Notes under the pieces: generated by a model
What the model saw: the letters and a program-made list of their open reading frames with translations, nothing else
The model's database searches: none
What the model was told of the DNA's origin: nothing
Shown here: positions 34,773 through 37,935 of the stretch, piece by piece
Layout: the number at the start of each line of letters is the position of its first letter
How positions within the stretch are numbered: position 1 is the stretch's first letter
Assembly (NCBI GenBank): GCA_024636295.1
Contig: JAGXHI010000027.1
Span: 1 to 37,935, forward strand
DNA: 37,935 bases
Direction: 5' to 3'
Source: Desulfuromonadales bacterium
GTDB taxonomy: Bacteria; Desulfobacterota; Desulfuromonadia; Desulfuromonadales; JAGXHI01
Position numbers and translations under genes: made by a program

Positions 34773-35045
34773 TCAGAGGCCGGGAAGAGAGCCGGAGAGG
34801 GTGAAACGGATGGGAACCGTGGTTTCCAGGGGATTGCGAGTGACAACGTATCCTGACAGCTCACGGCCGTCCTCCAGGACGAGTTCGAATTGATCGAAAA
34901 GCTCCGGCGCCTGCGGCTCCCAGGACAGGACCTGGACGAATCCGCTCCAGGGCTCTTCGAGAGGCTCGGTGAAGAAATGAATCTTCACCTCCTGGTAGGC
35001 GACCATGTTTCCCTTGAGAACGGTTCCTTTTATGGTGGTATCCAT
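34773..35045 (-). CDS. Small beta-rich hypothetical protein
   Basis: A 90-residue protein of unknown function. Alternating hydrophobic and charged residues (IKGTVLKGNMVAYQEVKIHFF and FELVLEDGRELSGYVVTRNP) suggest an all-beta domain of the kind seen in small adaptor or PilZ-like folds. The PilZ cyclic-di-GMP motifs (RxxxR, D/NxSxxG) are not present. A cluster of aromatic/proline residues, PLEEPWSGFVQVLSWEP, lies in the middle. The ATG at 35045 has a purine-rich AGGCAGG a few bases upstream. It stands about 165 bases upstream of larB, and I cannot tell whether it shares its promoter. There is no signal peptide or membrane segment. Confidence 0.55.
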   Translation of the reverse strand: MDTTIKGTVLKGNMVAYQEVKIHFFTEPLEEPWSGFVQVLSWEPQAPELFDQFELVLEDGRELSGYVVTRNPLETTVPIRFTLSGSLPGL

Positions 35046-35712
35046 GAGCCTGCCTCTCGAATCCAGGGACCGGTTTCTCTCACGGGATGATGCCTTCGCA
35101 AAAACTCAGAGGATGGCGACGCCATCACAGGATAACAGGAAAATCCCAAAACGAAAGCCGCGCTTCCTTCACAGTGGAAGTGGAGGAATTTCCCAATGGC
35201 TGCTGGACGATTGAACTGCAGGAAGTCATTCCAGGAAAGCGGATTCAGGCTTTTTACATAGCTATCCGGGCATTTGGCGAAAAACCGGAATTTTTCAGAT
35301 GGTATATCGGCGGAAAATTTCCACCCGGGTGGGGCAGGTGCAGATTCGGCAGTATCCGAAATACGTATTATAGCAACAGTCTGTATTTTCATTGTTTTTT
35401 CGAGGATTTCGGTGGCAGGGAGGGCTAAGGATGCTGCAGAGCTTTGATTCGCTGGATTCGGTCAGACACGCAAAATTCCGTCGGCATTTTTTTGTCTTTT
35501 CAATGGCTTCAGCAGGTATTTCCAATTTCATAACGATGTCTGCTTTCCGGGCAAAACGATATTCTGGGTGGACCGTTAATGTGACTCTTGTTTGGTTTAA
35601 ATGCATAGGGCATACCATTTATCTTTGAAATTTTTCAAACGACCTCCGCGCAGTGGACTTCCCCAATTCCGCTGATAGAGTTTTCTGTAAATTCACCAAA
35701 AGGAGAAAATGA
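35046..35712. other. 667-base stretch without a confident gene
   Basis: Open frames exist on both strands (113 residues at 35087-35428 plus; 120 residues at 35030-35392 minus) but lack good ribosome sites. A protein-like stretch on the plus strand around 35167-35300 (FTVEVEEFPNGCWTIEL) may be a decayed gene. GATGGCG-A-CGCCATC at 35112-35126 is a perfect inverted repeat. The right half (35390-35700) is more AT-rich than its surroundings and should hold the promoter of the cytochrome gene. Confidence 0.45.
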
Positions 35713-36231
35713 ATGGTTATGAGAATCTGGATGCTCGGATTGCTGGCGGTTCTGCTGGTCTCTCCCGCGTGCCGGCAGGAAGAACCGCCGGAGGAAAAGG
35801 CGACTGTCCAAAAGGAAGATCCCTCATCTGGCGAGAAATCTACTGTGGACAAAGAACCTCCGGACAAGACCTCCCTGACCCCGCAGGAGGGTGAAGAAAA
35901 AGGCAAACAGCCTCTCGAGGTCGTGGACCGGAATATTTCCGAAGCCACGGATATGCCGTCCGTGACCGGGAAAGGGGATGAAGGGAAAGCGTTGGGACCC
36001 GAAATCAATGGAGGCCCGGAAACGGTGACCTTTGAGGCGAAAAACGGAAATGTGACTTTTCATCATAAGATGCATGCGGAAAGAGAGGGCTGCACCGCCT
36101 GTCATACGACGGATCCACCCGAAAAGCTTGTTCTGGACCGGGAAAGCGCCCACGAACTCTGTCGGGGGTGCCATAAGGAACGCGGCGCGGGGCCGGCAAA
36201 CTGCAACGAATGCCACAAATCGAAGAGTTAA
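35713..36231 (+). CDS. Triheme c7-type cytochrome lipoprotein
   Basis: A 172-residue exported multiheme cytochrome. A short signal segment (about 4-17) ends in SPAC, so C20 is probably lipidated. A hydrophilic linker rich in E, K, P and T runs from about 21 to 105. The C-terminal ~65 residues match Geobacter PpcA-type cytochrome c7. FEAKNGNVTFHHKMH carries likely axial ligands H118 and H121, and heme motifs CTACH, CRGCH and CNECH are at 127-131, 150-154 and 164-168. AH at 146-147 is a further ligand. Three hemes in a tethered domain would carry electrons near a membrane, probably the outer membrane or periplasmic face. AGGAG is seven bases before the ATG at 35713; an out-of-frame ATG at 35709 is too close. 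Confidence 0.92.
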   Translation: MVMRIWMLGLLAVLLVSPACRQEEPPEEKATVQKEDPSSGEKSTVDKEPPDKTSLTPQEGEEKGKQPLEVVDRNISEATDMPSVTGKGDEGKALGPEINGGPETVTFEAKNGNVTFHHKMHAEREGCTACHTTDPPEKLVLDRESAHELCRGCHKERGAGPANCNECHKSKS

Positions 36232-36239
36232 ACTCTTCG
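36221..36239 (+). repeat. Perfect inverted repeat across the cytochrome stop codon
   Basis: CGAAGAGTT-A-AACTCTTCG is a nine-base-pair hairpin containing the TAA stop at its tip. It is followed by GCCTGTTTT, so it could act as a weak terminator or protect the mRNA end ahead of the stronger terminator at 36272. Confidence 0.6.
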
Positions 36240-36271
36240 CCTGTTTTAAGGCTCACTACCTGAATCCCAGG

Positions 36272-36298
36272 GGGCGGAGAACTTCCGCCCTTCTTTTT
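36272..36298 (+). terminator. Rho-independent terminator after the cytochrome gene
   Basis: GGGCGGA (36272-36278) pairs with TCCGCCC (36284-36290) around a five-base loop and is followed by TTCTTTTT. It ends the cytochrome transcript about 65 bases past the gene. Confidence 0.88.
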
Positions 36299-36376
36299 GA
36301 ACCATTCCCCCAGGAATTCTCATTCCTTGCCCCCGCCATCCGATCACTCTATTAATTTCTTCCTTGGAAAACTGAT

Positions 36377-36394
36377 ATGGCTGACAGTTGTCAA
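36377..36394. repeat. Terminal inverted repeat, distal (RE) end of the IS
   Basis: ATGGCTGACAGTTGTCAA; its reverse complement recurs at 37910-37927 with a single mismatch (T to A at the fifteenth base). Confidence 0.9.
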
Positions 36395-36713
36395 GAGGAA
36401 TAATCCTTCCCGCCCCAACTGATTTTCAGCGGTGATTGTCATTGTGTTTTCCAGGGCACTTGCAGAGGCGGAACCTGTTGTTGCGACGGTTAATCAGACT
36501 GATATTCGCGGGTTGGGTACCGCCAGACTTGTCTTCGTCGCGGAGCTGCCTCTCTCTAGTAACGTGAGTTCGACCAGTGGCCTTATCCAATAGTTTTCGC
36601 GAGGGTTCTCCTGACCGCGGTTGCGCCCCTGTAAATGCCTTGGAATGTGACCTTGTTTCGATACGCTTTCTCCAACCGGCTTTTGAGGTGGTTGTGTTTT
36701 GGGTTTTTGTTCC
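36395..36713 (-). ncRNA. Candidate guide (bridge/seek) RNA region of the IS
   Basis: This 319-base non-coding stretch lies between the transposase stop and the distal inverted repeat. In IS1111-type elements this end encodes a structured RNA whose loops pair with target and donor DNA to direct the recombinase (established for IS110/IS1111 families). No ORF with a ribosome site is present. An 8-base match, CCTTGGAA, is shared by 36638-36645 and the flanking DNA at 36362-36369. The exact RNA boundaries cannot be read by eye. Confidence 0.5.
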
Positions 36714-37829
36714 TTAGGCCATAATCGGAATCTCAACTTCATGGGCTATTGCCCACATAAATGCACAGAGTTCACGAGCTATGGCCGTCACGATCACCTG
36801 TTTGGGTTTGCCCTTGGCCAGCATCCGTTTGTAGCGAGCACACAACCGAAGCTGGGCTTTCCAGGAAATATCGCAAATGTCTTGCGAAAGACCTTCCTGG
36901 CGGCTGTGCAACCTGCGACTGACCCGGGCGGGAAGGCGATAAGCCCAGGCGGCCTCCACCAACACCCGGCGGACATGGCCATTGCCTGCTTTGGTAATAG
37001 AGCCCCGTTTCGTCGACTCACCACTGGAGTGCTCCGAAGGAACCAGGCCGAGATAGGACATCAGTTCAACGGGGCTCTCAAAGCGCCTCAGATCTCCTAT
37101 CTCGGCAACGGTTGTGGCTGCGACGATCAAGGAGACGCCACGCAGGGATTGATAGGCTTTCGCTACCGGAGCCATTCGCCATTGGGGCAAAAGTTGCTGG
37201 ATCTGCTCCGTCAGGCGCTCCACACGGCGAGTGCATTCGGAAAGCGCGCCGATATATTCTTGAAGAGCGATCTGCTGGGCTGGATGGGCCATTTTGATCC
37301 CAGCGATCCAGCGCATATGCGCCTGACTCCAGGGGGCCCGCCCGCTGAAGCGGTGTCCGTGCCGGAGAAGAAAAGCCAAAATGTGCTGCTTGGCCTTTTT
37401 CTCCGCCGACTTGGCATCTTCCCGAGATCGGGTGAGGTCCCGCATGGCTTCATCTTCGGCAAGAGGCACAAACACAGCAGACAGTTCTCCGGCCCGGTGC
37501 AGCCGGGCGAGCATCTGGGCATCCCGGCGGTCATTTTTGATCCGGTTGCCGCTCTGCTTGGGAATCCGGGACGGCGCGACCACCATGCAATCGAATCCTT
37601 GAGCGGTGAGATGGCGATGAATCTCATAACCACAGGGGCCGGCTTCATAAACGAAATGCAGCTCACACCCTTTCGAAACCAGCTTTCGGACGACTTTGTC
37701 GAGGCCGGCCAGACTCCCGTCAATTTTGCCATAACGCCGGATTTCGCCATTGCGACCAGACTCAGCGATAGCAATCTCAATGGAATTTTTGTGGACGTCC
37801 AAACCGACAAATGTGCTAGACTTTTTCAT
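36714..37829 (-). CDS. IS110 family transposase (DEDD recombinase)
   Basis: An intact 371-residue transposase. The N-terminal RuvC-like DEDD domain shows D11 in GLDVHK, E62 in YEAGPCGY, and D100 and D103 in KNDRRDAQ. The C-terminal Transposase_20 domain runs from about 225 to 310, with LRGVSLIVAATTVAEIGD, SYLGLVPSEHSSGES carrying the serine-rich loop, and TKAGNGHVRRVLVEAAW. This pairing is the mark of IS110 elements, which recombine through a RuvC-Tnp fold under RNA guidance. No frameshift or stop is seen, so it may be active. The ATG at 37829 gives MKKSSTFVGLDVHK, the normal start. Confidence 0.96.
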   Translation of the reverse strand: MKKSSTFVGLDVHKNSIEIAIAESGRNGEIRRYGKIDGSLAGLDKVVRKLVSKGCELHFVYEAGPCGYEIHRHLTAQGFDCMVVAPSRIPKQSGNRIKNDRRDAQMLARLHRAGELSAVFVPLAEDEAMRDLTRSREDAKSAEKKAKQHILAFLLRHGHRFSGRAPWSQAHMRWIAGIKMAHPAQQIALQEYIGALSECTRRVERLTEQIQQLLPQWRMAPVAKAYQSLRGVSLIVAATTVAEIGDLRRFESPVELMSYLGLVPSEHSSGESTKRGSITKAGNGHVRRVLVEAAWAYRLPARVSRRLHSRQEGLSQDICDISWKAQLRLCARYKRMLAKGKPKQVIVTAIARELCAFMWAIAHEVEIPIMA

Positions 37830-37909
37830 GACCTGCCTCCTTGGTTTTGGCTCTGTGTTGGGATTCGAAGGATTTCAACATAACCCACGTTGCAAGGGGG
37901 CAGGTCTTT

Positions 37910-37927
37910 TTGTCAACTGTCAGCCAT
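37910..37927. repeat. Terminal inverted repeat, transposase-proximal (LE) end of the IS
   Basis: TTGTCAACTGTCAGCCAT, the near-perfect complement of the repeat at 36377-36394. It lies about 80 bases upstream of the transposase ATG. Confidence 0.9.
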
Positions 37928-37935
37928 TATGTCTA

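Larger units (their letters stand above)
36377..37927 (-). mobile_element. IS110 family (IS1111-type) insertion sequence
   Basis: An apparently complete insertion sequence with an intact transposase on the minus strand. The ends are inverted repeats ATGGCTGACAGTTGTCAA (36377-36394) and the complement of 37910-37927, matching at 17 of 18 bases. Inverted repeats set the IS1111 subgroup apart from other IS110 elements. In that group they are sub-terminal, so the true ends should lie a few bases further out. The transposase-proximal end is short (~80 bases between gene and repeat). The far end is long (~320 non-coding bases), the layout of IS1111 elements whose guide RNA lies downstream of the transposase. 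The window ends within about eight bases of the right repeat. Confidence 0.88.

Noticed and set aside
35087..35428. 113-residue plus-strand frame with a protein-like middle
   Set aside because: No ribosome site, codon usage with weak GC bias at third positions, and no known motif; kept only as a possible relic.
36699..37883. 394-residue open frame opposite the transposase
   Set aside because: The minus-strand frame carries all the IS110 motifs; this one is its shadow.

Overview
The window looks like chromosomal DNA of a Desulfuromonadales/Geobacterales-type bacterium (Desulfuromonadota). Three things suggest this. Lysine synthesis uses dapL. There is a PpcA-like triheme c7 cytochrome domain. 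The minus-strand order recA-pilT-recX-alaS-(sensor)-hslV-hslU-argB-argD-argF-argG-argH-lipoprotein-lysA-dapA-dapB-dapL matches, from memory, the Geobacter sulfurreducens chromosome. Almost everything from 6.5 to 35 kb is transcribed leftwards (minus strand), with short gaps and ATGA-type overlaps that suggest long operons.

Region by region. 1-258: no gene; possibly the end of an insertion sequence cut by the window edge. 259-3521: a sirtuin deacylase, a divergent EVE-domain protein, a four-helix membrane protein, a DoxX protein and a zinc-ribbon protein. 3522-5850: a plus-strand DEAD-box RNA helicase, with a terminator-like hairpin in its leader, then a SlyD-like FKBP prolyl isomerase with a cysteine-rich insert and a clear terminator. 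6072-6391: two tiny, translationally coupled ORFs. 6501-7889: a MATE exporter. 8010-23806: a 16-kb amino-acid block covering lysine (dapL, dapB, dapA, lysA), arginine (argH, argG, argF, argD, argB) and the HslVU protease, with an FnIII lipoprotein, a nitrilase-like protein, a Nudix hydrolase and an RDD membrane protein between them. 23960-24640: a receiver/HisKA protein that has lost most of its ATPase domain. 24936-34607: alaS, recX, pilT, recA, thpR, cinA, pgpA, larC and larB, read from larB towards alaS. 34773-35045: a small protein of unknown function. 35713-36231: a triheme lipoprotein cytochrome. 36377-37927: an intact IS110/IS1111-type insertion sequence with terminal inverted repeats and a long non-coding end that should encode its guide (bridge/seek) RNA.

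How the genes fit together. ArgB, D, F, G and H run from N-acetylglutamate to arginine; argA/J and argC are not here. DapA, DapB, DapL and LysA run from aspartate semialdehyde to lysine; dapF is not here. LarB and LarC make the nickel-pincer cofactor, but larA and larE are absent from the window. CinA, RecA, RecX and PilT put DNA recombination and pilus retraction in one transcription unit. No rRNA, tRNA or CRISPR array was seen.

The observations most worth following up are the IS1111-type element and its presumptive guide RNA, the truncated sensor kinase, the nitrilase-like gene in the arginine cluster, the leader hairpin of the RNA helicase, the heptad-repeat hairpin in front of argB, and the coupled micro-ORFs at 6.1 kb.
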